This document shows, piece by piece, positions 45,865-54,129 of a DNA stretch of 64,000 nt. Under the pieces are notes generated by a model. It was not told the DNA's origin and searched no databases. It worked only from the letters and a program-made list of their open reading frames with translations. Source of the stretch: Cesiribacter sp. SM1 (lineage in GTDB: Bacteria; Bacteroidota; Bacteroidia; Cytophagales; Cyclobacteriaceae); contig NZ_JAHXBU010000042.1 in the NCBI RefSeq assembly GCF_020178975.1, positions 124,001 to 188,000 of the forward strand, in the 5' to 3' direction. Each line of letters begins with the position of its first letter. Position 1 is the stretch's first letter. Made by a program: the position numbers and the translations under genes.

Positions 45865-46662
45865 CTAAACCAGGGAGCCCAGGTTAAGGCGGCAGAGCTG
45901 TTTTATAAGTGCTTCATCCTGTTGGGCAGCTAAAAACAGGGACAATGCCCCATTGGCTTCAGTACTTCTGTCCTGGTTCAAAAATCTTTTATAGTCGAAT
46001 TTATGAAGGGCAATGTCTTTTAGCCTGCCGGCAAACTCTTCTTTGGTACAATAAACCAATTGCTGGACTGTTTCCCGGTCCTGTTCAATTATCAGGAGGT
46101 ACATAAACGAAAGTAGCTGCTCCTGCTGATTGAACTGGAAACCTCCCCCTCCCGGCCGGGTCTTTTGCTCCAGGGCAATATTTTGCATAAGGTTGTGCTG
46201 CAGCCTTATTTTACTGGAGAAACGCTTGATCTGGCGTGGCGTAACCAGCATCTCCGAAATAATATCTGCATAGCCCCGCAGCATGTCTTCCAGGAACTTT
46301 GGATCTTTATCGATACTACCACGTTCCTCTATTTTTTGGTTTACCTCCTGCATGCCGTAGTAGCCGCCCCCACCTACCAGCAACATACCCAGGCTTACCA
46401 GGAGCCATGCCGGTATCATATCCCATACAGAAGGTGATTCAGGGGGTAAGCCTGCACCCGCTTCTGCCACTTCTTTACCCGGCAGGTCGGCACCGGCCTC
46501 AGCAGCTTTTCCTGCACTATCCGCCAGTTCGGTGGAGGTTTTTTCACTACCAGTGCCTTTGCCAGGCGCCTCTACGCCGCCAGCCAAATCTGCCAGTTTT
46601 GCATAAAGCAACAAAACCAGAAATAACCCAATCAGTGCACCGGCAATTGTTCGCAGACTCAT
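45865..46662 (-). CDS. KAP-associated membrane protein (separate C-terminal partner of the NTPase)
   Basis: 265 residues: an N-terminal membrane helix (about 8-24), an Ala/Glu/Gly-rich linker, a second helix (about 85-105) and a soluble helical domain. MLVTPRQIKRFSSKIRLQHN is the sensor-like signature found near the C terminus of KAP P-loop NTPases (usually within the same polypeptide). Because the KAP gene immediately upstream ends before this segment and the gap is only 4 bases, the two products probably form one functional NTPase. A natural split or a frameshift-derived split are both possible; the two membrane helices here favour a natural partner. Confidence 0.68.
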   Translation of the reverse strand: MSLRTIAGALIGLFLVLLLYAKLADLAGGVEAPGKGTGSEKTSTELADSAGKAAEAGADLPGKEVAEAGAGLPPESPSVWDMIPAWLLVSLGMLLVGGGGYYGMQEVNQKIEERGSIDKDPKFLEDMLRGYADIISEMLVTPRQIKRFSSKIRLQHNLMQNIALEQKTRPGGGGFQFNQQEQLLSFMYLLIIEQDRETVQQLVYCTKEEFAGRLKDIALHKFDYKRFLNQDRSTEANGALSLFLAAQQDEALIKQLCRLNLGSLV

Positions 46663-46666
46663 CTTG

Positions 46667-48067
46667 TCAGGGTTTAAAACGGCTTAGATCAAGACCAAAA
46701 ATCTGGCTTTCAGGTGCCCCACCTGGAGCAGCACCAAACAGTAGGTTAGAGAGCTGCTCTTTTGAGCAGTGCTGCAAATCGGGCATGGGTACAACCATAT
46801 CGACCAGCTTCGCCAGGTAATCGGCTGCTTTCTTATGTGCTTCAATGTCGTTAAGCTTTCCTTCCGGATTTAGCACTTGGGACAGTGTACGTACTACTTC
46901 CGGCACATTCATCCCTATAATAAAAAAGAACTTAACGGCATTTGGACTACCGGCATCTACCTGCCCTGCGGTATCGGATATAAAATTGATGCTTTCCAGT
47001 AGCTCCAGTACCCGCTCGCCGGCAATGCGGTCAACATCATCTATAAAAACGACAAAGCTGCTACCTGCCGGGGCGGCACGCATCACCTCCCTGAACTCCT
47101 GCTGATACTTGCTGCGAAAACCAGGATCGGAGCTTGCTGCCTCCAGCTTAAACTGCTCCATTGGCACAAGATTGGTAAGTATGCTTTCCTTCGAGAAAAG
47201 CTCTTTACGGAAGGCTAGCAGCGTACCTCCCCAGGCAAGCAAGGTAGTCCAGAGGGCAGCCTCTGGTTTTCCCACGGTTTCTACAGTTTCAGATGGTGTA
47301 CTTATACCTTTAGGTTGTCCTAGATAGGCTGTTTTGATCAGCTCCGGAGATTTATTCAGCAAACGAAAAGGAGCCGTGAAGAGCGATACGATACCGCTGT
47401 TGAGATCTACTTTTTCGGAGATGAAAGTGATACCTGAATCTATAGAACGAGCCAGAGGCTTCAGGGGCTGGATGTGCAGGAGCGAATAGATCAGGTAAAG
47501 ACCCAGGGGCAGGAGGAGAAAAATACTAAAAGTAGTTTTGAGTCCACTCCAAAAGCCTTGCTTTAAAAACCTCCGCCACAATAGTTTGAAATGAAAAAGT
47601 GCGTTGGACTTTTCTTCGCAACGTGCCAGGATGGAACCAAGAAAACAGGAGAGCAGGTGCTGGCCATTTTGAAAGTGCCAGACATTAAACCAGAGCCAGT
47701 GCATCCGCTTTCCATTTTGCATAATTTCACGGCGCACCTGGGCCATCACAGAGCTTTTGCCTACGCCCCAACCACCGGATAAAACAATGCTGTAAGGAGC
47801 CTGGGTGGCTTTGTTGCGCAACAGGCCGGCAATGGCCTTCGATACAGCACTAAAACCTAAAAGATCGTGCTCACTGGGCTGATCAAAAACGCCCAGCAGG
47901 TCTGGCGGGTTGGCAGTGTCGGGGGTTGGCTCCCCCAGTGTTTGCAGGTATTGTTGCTTGATGGCTTTACGTGCTATAATCAGCCCGATCACCAGCAGCG
48001 TCCACAAAAATATTCCCGAAAGCAGGTATACGGGGCTGGTATTCAAAAGCAGTTCGAGCAATTCCAT
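46667..48067 (-). CDS. KAP family P-loop NTPase
   Basis: 466 residues. One N-terminal membrane helix (about 13-32), Walker A GGWGVGKSS at 98-106, two membrane helices inserted between Walker A and B (near 170-195 and 275-290), and Walker B VVFIDDVDRI at about 338-348. This arrangement of membrane helices inside the NTPase domain is the hallmark of KAP NTPases (Kidins220/ARMS and PifA). The polypeptide ends early, before the usual RxIKRF region, which is supplied by the next gene. KAP proteins organise membrane complexes and include the phage-exclusion factor PifA. Confidence 0.88.
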   Translation of the reverse strand: MELLELLLNTSPVYLLSGIFLWTLLVIGLIIARKAIKQQYLQTLGEPTPDTANPPDLLGVFDQPSEHDLLGFSAVSKAIAGLLRNKATQAPYSIVLSGGWGVGKSSVMAQVRREIMQNGKRMHWLWFNVWHFQNGQHLLSCFLGSILARCEEKSNALFHFKLLWRRFLKQGFWSGLKTTFSIFLLLPLGLYLIYSLLHIQPLKPLARSIDSGITFISEKVDLNSGIVSLFTAPFRLLNKSPELIKTAYLGQPKGISTPSETVETVGKPEAALWTTLLAWGGTLLAFRKELFSKESILTNLVPMEQFKLEAASSDPGFRSKYQQEFREVMRAAPAGSSFVVFIDDVDRIAGERVLELLESINFISDTAGQVDAGSPNAVKFFFIIGMNVPEVVRTLSQVLNPEGKLNDIEAHKKAADYLAKLVDMVVPMPDLQHCSKEQLSNLLFGAAPGGAPESQIFGLDLSRFKP

Positions 48068-48100
48068 GGTTCTCTCTGATTGTTTCGATGGTATAAATAA

Positions 48101-48661
48101 TCAGCCCTTTTTGCCTTTATATCTATCAGCTTGTTGCTGCTGTTGCTGTTGCTGATTGTCAATGTCCTTGTTTTGGTAAGGATCTTCCGGCCGATATATC
48201 TGCTCGTACTGTTGCTCCTGGCTTTTCGCAGGATCAGCAGTGCTACTGGGTATTTTTTCTCCAGCTCCACCCTGATTCCCAGGCTGTTCCAGCTTAATGT
48301 TGTTCTGTGCCCCTGCGCCCGGATCAGTAGCTTGGCTCCCCTTCTGTTCTTTTTCGGCAGACTGTTCCATTGTGGCCGTTACAGCAGTCGTATCAACCTT
48401 AAGGCTATCTGTAAAAACAGTTAGTTCATCATCAGGAGGAGTGTCAGGTTTGGGATATGGAGAGAATAGCAGAACAGCCAGAGACCAGCTGAAGAGGAAA
48501 ACACCCACCCCCATGGTTAGCTGCAGGCTTCTGCCCAGTAAGGCATAGCGTTTTTGCAAGCTGGCAGCGGGTGATTCCCTTTCAGTCTTAACATCGGGGC
48601 TATAGGCTTCAAAAAAACCCGCCCCTTTTTTTATACCCGGTATCGATGCTTTATCCGCCAT
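48101..48661 (-). CDS. Single-pass membrane protein with Gln-rich tail
   Basis: 186 residues. One membrane helix (about 47-68, LTMGVGVFLFSWSLAVLLF) is followed by a disordered Thr/Glu/Gln/Pro-rich region and a run of eight Gln near the end (DNQQQQQQQQADR), then a basic tail. No family is recognised. It lies between the astacin-type gene and the KAP NTPase with gaps of 34 and 33 bases, so it is a probable component of the same complex. Confidence 0.7.
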   Translation of the reverse strand: MADKASIPGIKKGAGFFEAYSPDVKTERESPAASLQKRYALLGRSLQLTMGVGVFLFSWSLAVLLFSPYPKPDTPPDDELTVFTDSLKVDTTAVTATMEQSAEKEQKGSQATDPGAGAQNNIKLEQPGNQGGAGEKIPSSTADPAKSQEQQYEQIYRPEDPYQNKDIDNQQQQQQQQADRYKGKKG

Positions 48662-48695
48662 ATTCAGGCCTTGTTGGTGATTGGTCTTTGTACAC

Positions 48696-49781
48696 TTACC
48701 ACAGCATTACCGCGGTATTGCCCACTTTGCTGGCATAGTACACTCTGATGCGCAACACATAGGTTACGCCTTTAAATAGTTTTACCTGGATGGCTGCGTT
48801 ACGGTCTTCGCCACTGTCGTCGTCTGCAGTGAGGTACCGTAGGCGCTTGGCTCTTTTTTCAAAGAGTACAGCCACCACATCAGATTCGCCAAAAGTTCTG
48901 ATGTTGTAGGTGCGGGTTTCAGTTGGCCTGATGCGCAGGTTTGCCTGTTCTGTTGGCTTAAGCGAAAGCGGGATGCTCTTGAATGGCTCCAAAAGCTTAT
49001 AACCATCTTCCCTGATCAGGGGCGGATAAAATTTAAGTACCGTATCCTTGTCCTTTTCTGATATTTGTCCGGAGGGATTTACGCCTGTTTGATGATAAGC
49101 AGCCGGTTTAAGTATAAGACCAGGACCAAAGGGGTAATGCATTACCGAATCCGGATCCCAGGCTGAACCTTGTACATCACTCGGGTTAAGCTTCCTGATG
49201 ATGTTGTGATAGGTCTTTTGCCTGTCCCAGTTATTGGGTGGGCCTGCCAGTAAACTATATACTTTTTCTTCATCCCACTCAATGCCTGCATTAGGATTCT
49301 GATGCTCATGTGGAAAACCCAGGGTGTGGCCTATTTCATGCAATGCTGTACTTATTTCACCCTCACGGGTAATATCCCAGCCAAAGTTCATGGTTCGGTC
49401 GCCCTGGCCTATGTTCAACACCTGTGTACCTACGTAAGACCAGGAACCATTTCCTTTCATAAACCCTATGCGTACCTCTGCCTCCGACATATCGAATACT
49501 TCCTCAAACTGAAGTCCGATGCCGAGTCCTTTCCAGATCCGGAATGCCTCCCGCACCACTTCCATCTCCCTTTCACTACCGGCAAGGGGCGGGGTTTTAA
49601 AAAAGAAGTAGTGTATTACCGTTCCGTTAACCCATTTATCGTTGTTTAAGCGGATAAGACTGGCCCTTTCGAATGGGATGGCAGGATCGAGTTCACGCTC
49701 TTTTGTAGCAGGCATGGAGCAAAATGACCTGCCTGCGGTCTTGATGGTAGGAGTTTCCGTTGTGATAAAGTCGGTTTCCAT
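48696..49781 (-). CDS. Astacin-type (M12A) zinc metalloprotease with C-terminal PPC-like domain
   Basis: 361 residues. The zinc motif HEIGHTLGFPHE is at 148-159 (H148, H152, H158; E149 catalytic) and the Met-turn SVMHY at 212-216 with Y216 as the extra ligand of astacins. After residue 270 a beta domain (LTADDDSGEDRNAAI, GVTYVLRIRVYY) resembles bacterial pre-peptidase C-terminal domains. There is no signal peptide or T9SS domain, which is unusual for an astacin. It is the first gene of the minus-strand KAP cluster. Confidence 0.87.
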   Translation of the reverse strand: METDFITTETPTIKTAGRSFCSMPATKERELDPAIPFERASLIRLNNDKWVNGTVIHYFFFKTPPLAGSEREMEVVREAFRIWKGLGIGLQFEEVFDMSEAEVRIGFMKGNGSWSYVGTQVLNIGQGDRTMNFGWDITREGEISTALHEIGHTLGFPHEHQNPNAGIEWDEEKVYSLLAGPPNNWDRQKTYHNIIRKLNPSDVQGSAWDPDSVMHYPFGPGLILKPAAYHQTGVNPSGQISEKDKDTVLKFYPPLIREDGYKLLEPFKSIPLSLKPTEQANLRIRPTETRTYNIRTFGESDVVAVLFEKRAKRLRYLTADDDSGEDRNAAIQVKLFKGVTYVLRIRVYYASKVGNTAVMLW

Positions 49782-50681
49782 AAATACAGGGATGTTTGAG
49801 GTGATTGTAGCTAGCTGGCAGAATAGCGTTTCCCCATCCTGCCAGAATGGTTTAGGGGGCAGATGAGGAGGCTGGAGATCCTGGCGAAAGCCGGAGAGGA
49901 AAAGCTAAAACGAAGGCTTGTAAAAAACTTATGCGCTATGGCATAAATACGGAATACCTGCTACTGGAAAAAAATGGAAATACCGGTAAGTCTATTAATA
50001 AGCAAGTCTGTGGTATTTGATTTTTTCACAGGAAAAATATCATTTTATAAGCTTAATTTAGAAAATAGCTGGAAGATAAAAAAGTAAAAGCGCTTATAAT
50101 TTGTGGAGGGAAAGCAACAATTTATTACCACACAATACTGAATAACAGCAGCTTACAACTACCTGCTTATGCACAGGCATACTACTGTTACACTGGTGGA
50201 GTGTTTCTGCAGTCACCTTCACTAATCATCAAGAAAACCGGCAAAGGAATTCTGTTTTTTTGCTTTATGGCTAAGCTGCTGCGAGAAAAAAAGGAGGAGA
50301 GAAACTCTCCACCCTTTTTGGACACATCATTTATTTTTTATTCTGATAGCCCTACAGCCAATGCCAGAGCAGGAGAATAGATTGTGCTGATTCTGCCGTG
50401 TTTAGGAGGCTTTTATCATGTTGAGCTATCAGAGATCAAAAGCATTAGCATAAAAAAATATCCGTGCCTGCTGTAAAATAGGCCTGCTCCTCCCTGAACA
50501 GAGGGAAAGCACAAAGTATTTCAGCGCTTAAGCCGGAGCTGTAACAAAAAAATCAGCAAATGAAACATAGCTTTAGCATGCACCCGCTGCTTGTAAAAAA
50601 TGCAGTAGCGGGGCAATAGTGCCAAGAAATGTATAGTTTAAAGCTGCAGCAGCAGTATAGTCTTAGAACTTAAAAGTTTAA
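49782..50681. other. 900-bp region without a recognisable gene
   Basis: I find no protein-coding frame with family character. Structures visible: an inverted repeat CTGGCAG/CTGCCAG at about 49815-49845 in the upstream region of the protease gene; a GGCGAAAGCC GNRA-loop hairpin near 49890; a palindrome ATGC-n6-GCAT near 49931; and a hairpin GGAGAG-aaa-CTCTCC at 50296-50310. Length and structure leave room for a regulatory RNA. Confidence 0.45.
50286..50319. terminator. Possible bidirectional terminator
   Basis: GGAGAG/CTCTCC has a three-base loop; minus-strand reading runs into TCCTTTTTTT, plus-strand reading into ACCCTTTTT. No gene ends within 350 bases, so it may end a long 3' UTR of the response regulator or an unseen RNA. 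Confidence 0.4.
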
Positions 50682-51311
50682 TTACAGGTAGTAACCTTTT
50701 TCAATGGCATACTTTACCAGGCCTGCCGTATTCTTAAGGTTAAGTTTACTAAGCAGGTTTTTGCGGTGTGTTTCTACGGTATGGGTGCTGATAAACAGCC
50801 GCTCCGCAATCTCGGAAGTAGTACACTCCTCCACAATTAGTTTCAGAACTTCTTTTTCTCGGTTGGTAAGACTGAAGTTATTGTTGGAGGAGGACCCGCG
50901 CAGGCTCTCCATCATTACCTTTGTAACTTCCTTACCATAGTAGTTTTGGCCCGCATATACCTGCCGGATGGCTTCCATAAGCTCATCCTTGCCTGTATTC
51001 TTCAGGATATAGCCCGATGCTCCTGCTTCCAGCAGGCTACGGATAAACTCCGGGTTGTTGTACATGCTAAGCACCAGGATTCTCACCGCCGGGTACTTAG
51101 CTTTTACCTTACGGGTTGCTTCAATGCCATCGAGCTCCGGCATGTTAATATCCATAAGCACAATATCTACAGGCGTTTGCTCCATTTTTTCCAGCAGTTC
51201 TTTTCCGCTGGAGGCCTCACCTGTTACCTTTACTCCGGCTTCTGTAGCCAGCATAGAGGTTAGGCCGTCTATGATCATTCTATGATCATCTGCTATCATG
51301 ATGTTGATCAT
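50682..51311 (-). CDS. NarL/FixJ-type response regulator
   Basis: 209 residues. The receiver domain (1 to about 120) has D8/D9, phosphoacceptor D54 (VLMDINMPELDG) and the Lys in YILKNT. The LuxR-type HTH (about 145-205) has LTNREKEVLKLI and TVETHRKNLLSKL. It should bind DNA as a dimer once phosphorylated by the kinase encoded just upstream, whose stop overlaps this gene's start by four bases. Confidence 0.96.
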   Translation of the reverse strand: MINIMIADDHRMIIDGLTSMLATEAGVKVTGEASSGKELLEKMEQTPVDIVLMDINMPELDGIEATRKVKAKYPAVRILVLSMYNNPEFIRSLLEAGASGYILKNTGKDELMEAIRQVYAGQNYYGKEVTKVMMESLRGSSSNNNFSLTNREKEVLKLIVEECTTSEIAERLFISTHTVETHRKNLLSKLNLKNTAGLVKYAIEKGYYL

Positions 51312-53197
51312 GCTACAGGAATTTCTATGGTGGTGGTAGTGCCCCCTCCCCTGCCCGAGTCAATACTTAAACTGCCCCCCAGGCTGGATACACGGGATTC
51401 TATATTTCTTAATCCCATGCCCTTTTTAAGGCTGGCAGCACCGGGATTAAAGCCTACGCCATTATCTTCCACCATCAGCAACAGCTCGTGGTTGTGCTTG
51501 TTAAGCTGAATGATGATTTCGGTGGCCTTAGCATGCTTTAGAATGTTACTAACAAGCTCCTGTATGATGCGGTACAGGTGTATTTCCACATGGCCCTCCA
51601 GCCTTTCATCCAAATTATGGACCATAATCTCTACCCTTACCTGGTTAGTGGCTTCAATGGTTTCTTTCAGGTCCTGCAGGGCTGCCACCAGACCAAACTT
51701 GGTAAGCACACCGGATACCATGTTGTGGGCAATGTCGCGCACTTCGGTTACAGCTTTATCCAGCAGGCCATTTACCCTTTGGTAAAGCAGCAGCGGTGCA
51801 TCCTGCTTGATACCGCCATCGAGTGCATGTAGGTGCAGCTTTACGGCAGATAGTGTACTACCCAGGCGATCGTGCAGATCTTCTGCAATGCGCTTGCGCT
51901 CCCTGTCCTGCCCCTCCAGCATGGCATTGATGGATTTGATCTCCTGCTCCTTTAGCATTTCGGAGATACGGCGCTTATGCAGCTCTTCGTTTTTAAGTGC
52001 CAGCTGCGATATGGCGCGCTGCCGCTGGTGGTATACCACGATTACTACAATACTAAGTATTACTGTTATGGCAAGCGTTATCATATAGGTATTGCGTTCC
52101 GCCGTTTTCTGTTTTATAGAAGCTTCCTTTACAATCAGCTCCTTGTCTTTTTTTTCTGTTTCGTACTGTGTTTCCAGCTCTGCCAGCTGCCTGCTCTTTT
52201 CTTCGTTGTACAGGCTGTCTTTCAGCAGCTCATACTCAAGCCTGTACTCAAATGCCTTCTGGTGCTCCTTCATGCTGGCGTAGGTAGCCGATATTCCATG
52301 CAGGGCATCCTGCACCTGGTTTCTGGCTTTTATTTTTCTGGCCTCCGCCAGGCTAAGCTTATAAAAATCAAGCGCTTTGTTAAAATCACTAAGGAGGTAC
52401 TTAATGTTTCCCAGGTTGAAATAAGACTGGGCAACACCCGGTAAATCCTGTATTTGCCGGCGAATTTCCAGTGCCTGGTAATAACTGTCGTAGGCTTCCC
52501 GGAATTTTCCCTGCTGTTCTTTTACCACACCAATGTTATTGGCTACGCCAGCCAGCCGCACAGGATCCTCCAGTTTTGTAAATGCAACTCTGGCCTTCTC
52601 AAAGTAGAGGATGGCCTTGTCCTGATCGGCCTTATTGTTGTGCGGATCTGTATTGATGCCACCCAGGTTCAGGTTCAGGAGCGCTTCATAATTCAGATCC
52701 CTGCCAGGATCTACCAGCTCAAGGGCCCTGCTGTAATGCCCTTCTGCTTTTTCAAAATTTCGCTGCCCTGCAAAAAAATTACCCAGGTTAATGTGGTTTT
52801 TCATTTGCCCGCCCTTATCACCCAACTCCTCATTGAGGCGCAAACTGTTCAGGTAGCTGTTCAATGCCAGGTCAAACTCACCCTTGATGTTGTATACCGA
52901 ACCCAGGTTGTTATAACACTTTGCCATACTTTCAGAGTCCTTGAGCCTGGTAGATATGGCAAGCGATTTTTTGTACTGTTCAATGGCCAAGTCTGGTTCT
53001 GAAGCCCGTTTGTATTCCAGCCCCAGTTCTCTGTGCAGGGCAGCCCGGATGCTGTCGTTCGTTTCCTCCTCCAGAAGCCTCTTCAGACTATCTGCCGGTG
53101 CTTCCAATATTTGCTCAGCAGCCTGCCCTTCAGCAGCTTGCATGCCGGCAAGCTGAAGGAAAAGAAAGAAGGTAGCGGCAGCTAAAAAAGTTTTCAT
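51308..53197 (-). CDS. TPR-repeat sensor histidine kinase (NarX/HisKA_3 type)
   Basis: About 629 residues from the ATG at 53197, which gives the signal-like start MKTFLAAATFFLFLQLAG. Residues about 40-345 are TPR repeats (EQYKKSLAISTRL, CYNNLGSVYNIKGEFDLAL and following), predicted to be periplasmic. One membrane helix (about 368-390, TYMITLAITVILSIVVIVV) precedes a coiled coil and the HisKA_3 segment RIAEDLHDRLGS with phosphorylated His442. The HATPase ends with GMGLRNIESRV. It pairs with the overlapping LuxR-type regulator. The ATG at 53206 is also possible. Confidence 0.94.
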   Translation of the reverse strand: MKTFLAAATFFLFLQLAGMQAAEGQAAEQILEAPADSLKRLLEEETNDSIRAALHRELGLEYKRASEPDLAIEQYKKSLAISTRLKDSESMAKCYNNLGSVYNIKGEFDLALNSYLNSLRLNEELGDKGGQMKNHINLGNFFAGQRNFEKAEGHYSRALELVDPGRDLNYEALLNLNLGGINTDPHNNKADQDKAILYFEKARVAFTKLEDPVRLAGVANNIGVVKEQQGKFREAYDSYYQALEIRRQIQDLPGVAQSYFNLGNIKYLLSDFNKALDFYKLSLAEARKIKARNQVQDALHGISATYASMKEHQKAFEYRLEYELLKDSLYNEEKSRQLAELETQYETEKKDKELIVKEASIKQKTAERNTYMITLAITVILSIVVIVVYHQRQRAISQLALKNEELHKRRISEMLKEQEIKSINAMLEGQDRERKRIAEDLHDRLGSTLSAVKLHLHALDGGIKQDAPLLLYQRVNGLLDKAVTEVRDIAHNMVSGVLTKFGLVAALQDLKETIEATNQVRVEIMVHNLDERLEGHVEIHLYRIIQELVSNILKHAKATEIIIQLNKHNHELLLMVEDNGVGFNPGAASLKKGMGLRNIESRVSSLGGSLSIDSGRGGGTTTTIEIPVA

Positions 53198-53360
53198 TAT
53201 AAACATGGTGAAATTTATAACAAATTAAATATTGTTTTAAACAATATCAATGCCACTACCTAAGATTAATGAGGATATTACATCTTTAGTGAGAAATTAT
53301 CCTTATAGAGAAAATACCCTTTTTAGTATTTTTACCTTACAGCAGTCTTTACTGCTATTA

Positions 53361-53786
53361 TCAAGCATCTGCATCACCATAATACACACTGCTTTTTGGC
53401 GGTGGCGGATTTGTATTCAGGCTGTTGCTTGCAACAGCCAGCTCCATCAGTGCCGCCTTGCTGTCCTCCACGATCAGTTCTACCTCCAGCAGCTTTCGTT
53501 TGCTGGTATCTCCCTGCAGGTCCAGGTCAAAGGTGCAGAGGTTCCTGTCGCTGCTTTTACCTTCAGCGCCTTTGCTGGTGTAGGTAAGCACCAGTTTGTG
53601 AACATCGTTATCTGTCAGAGATTCGGTGTATGATTTAAACTCAAGCTTTTCTTTCGACAGGATAAGGCAGTATAGCTTTTTTTCTTCCTTATCTACTGTA
53701 AGTAAGATTCTGGCCTTGTCGTGAGGCAGGTTGTTCAGCTGCTGCCGGTTACGGGCAAATGAGGTTTTTTCTGATACTGAAATCAT
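53361..53786 (-). CDS. Hypothetical protein, unknown family
   Basis: 141 residues, soluble and charged, with predicted alternating strands and a helix (ARILLTVDKEEKKLYCLIL; LLEVELIVEDSKAAL) and a Pro-rich end (NTNPPPPK). No signal peptide and no motif that I recognise. It sits divergently placed from nothing obvious, 160 bases upstream of the TPR kinase gene on the same strand. Confidence 0.55.
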   Translation of the reverse strand: MISVSEKTSFARNRQQLNNLPHDKARILLTVDKEEKKLYCLILSKEKLEFKSYTESLTDNDVHKLVLTYTSKGAEGKSSDRNLCTFDLDLQGDTSKRKLLEVELIVEDSKAALMELAVASNSLNTNPPPPKSSVYYGDADA

Positions 53787-54129
53787 GATACTGTTAGGTT
53801 AGGGTGTTAAAACAGGCGATTGAAGACGAGCAACAAACGCATATATAATAGTTGTATTAAATATACAAAGCATTTCACATCGCGCTGTTGCCAACATCAC
53901 TGTAATCACTGTGCTTTCCGATCATCCTGTTTTCCCACATGATTTATTCAAAGGTCAGAAATGATCTGCGGATGCGTAACACCGCTAACAGCTATTTTCA
54001 ACTACCGGTTTTCAGGGATGCAAGCGCGAATCAACTGCTTATAAATTCATTATCAATATATTACAGACTAGACACAAATGCTTTTACCTATATTTTTTTT
54101 TCCAGACAGGCATTTAACAGGCATTTTTT
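53787..54129. other. AT-rich non-coding region
   Basis: 343 bp, AT-rich. A 64-codon plus-strand frame here has no family character and is not called. I see no hairpin strong enough to name a terminator. Confidence 0.45.
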
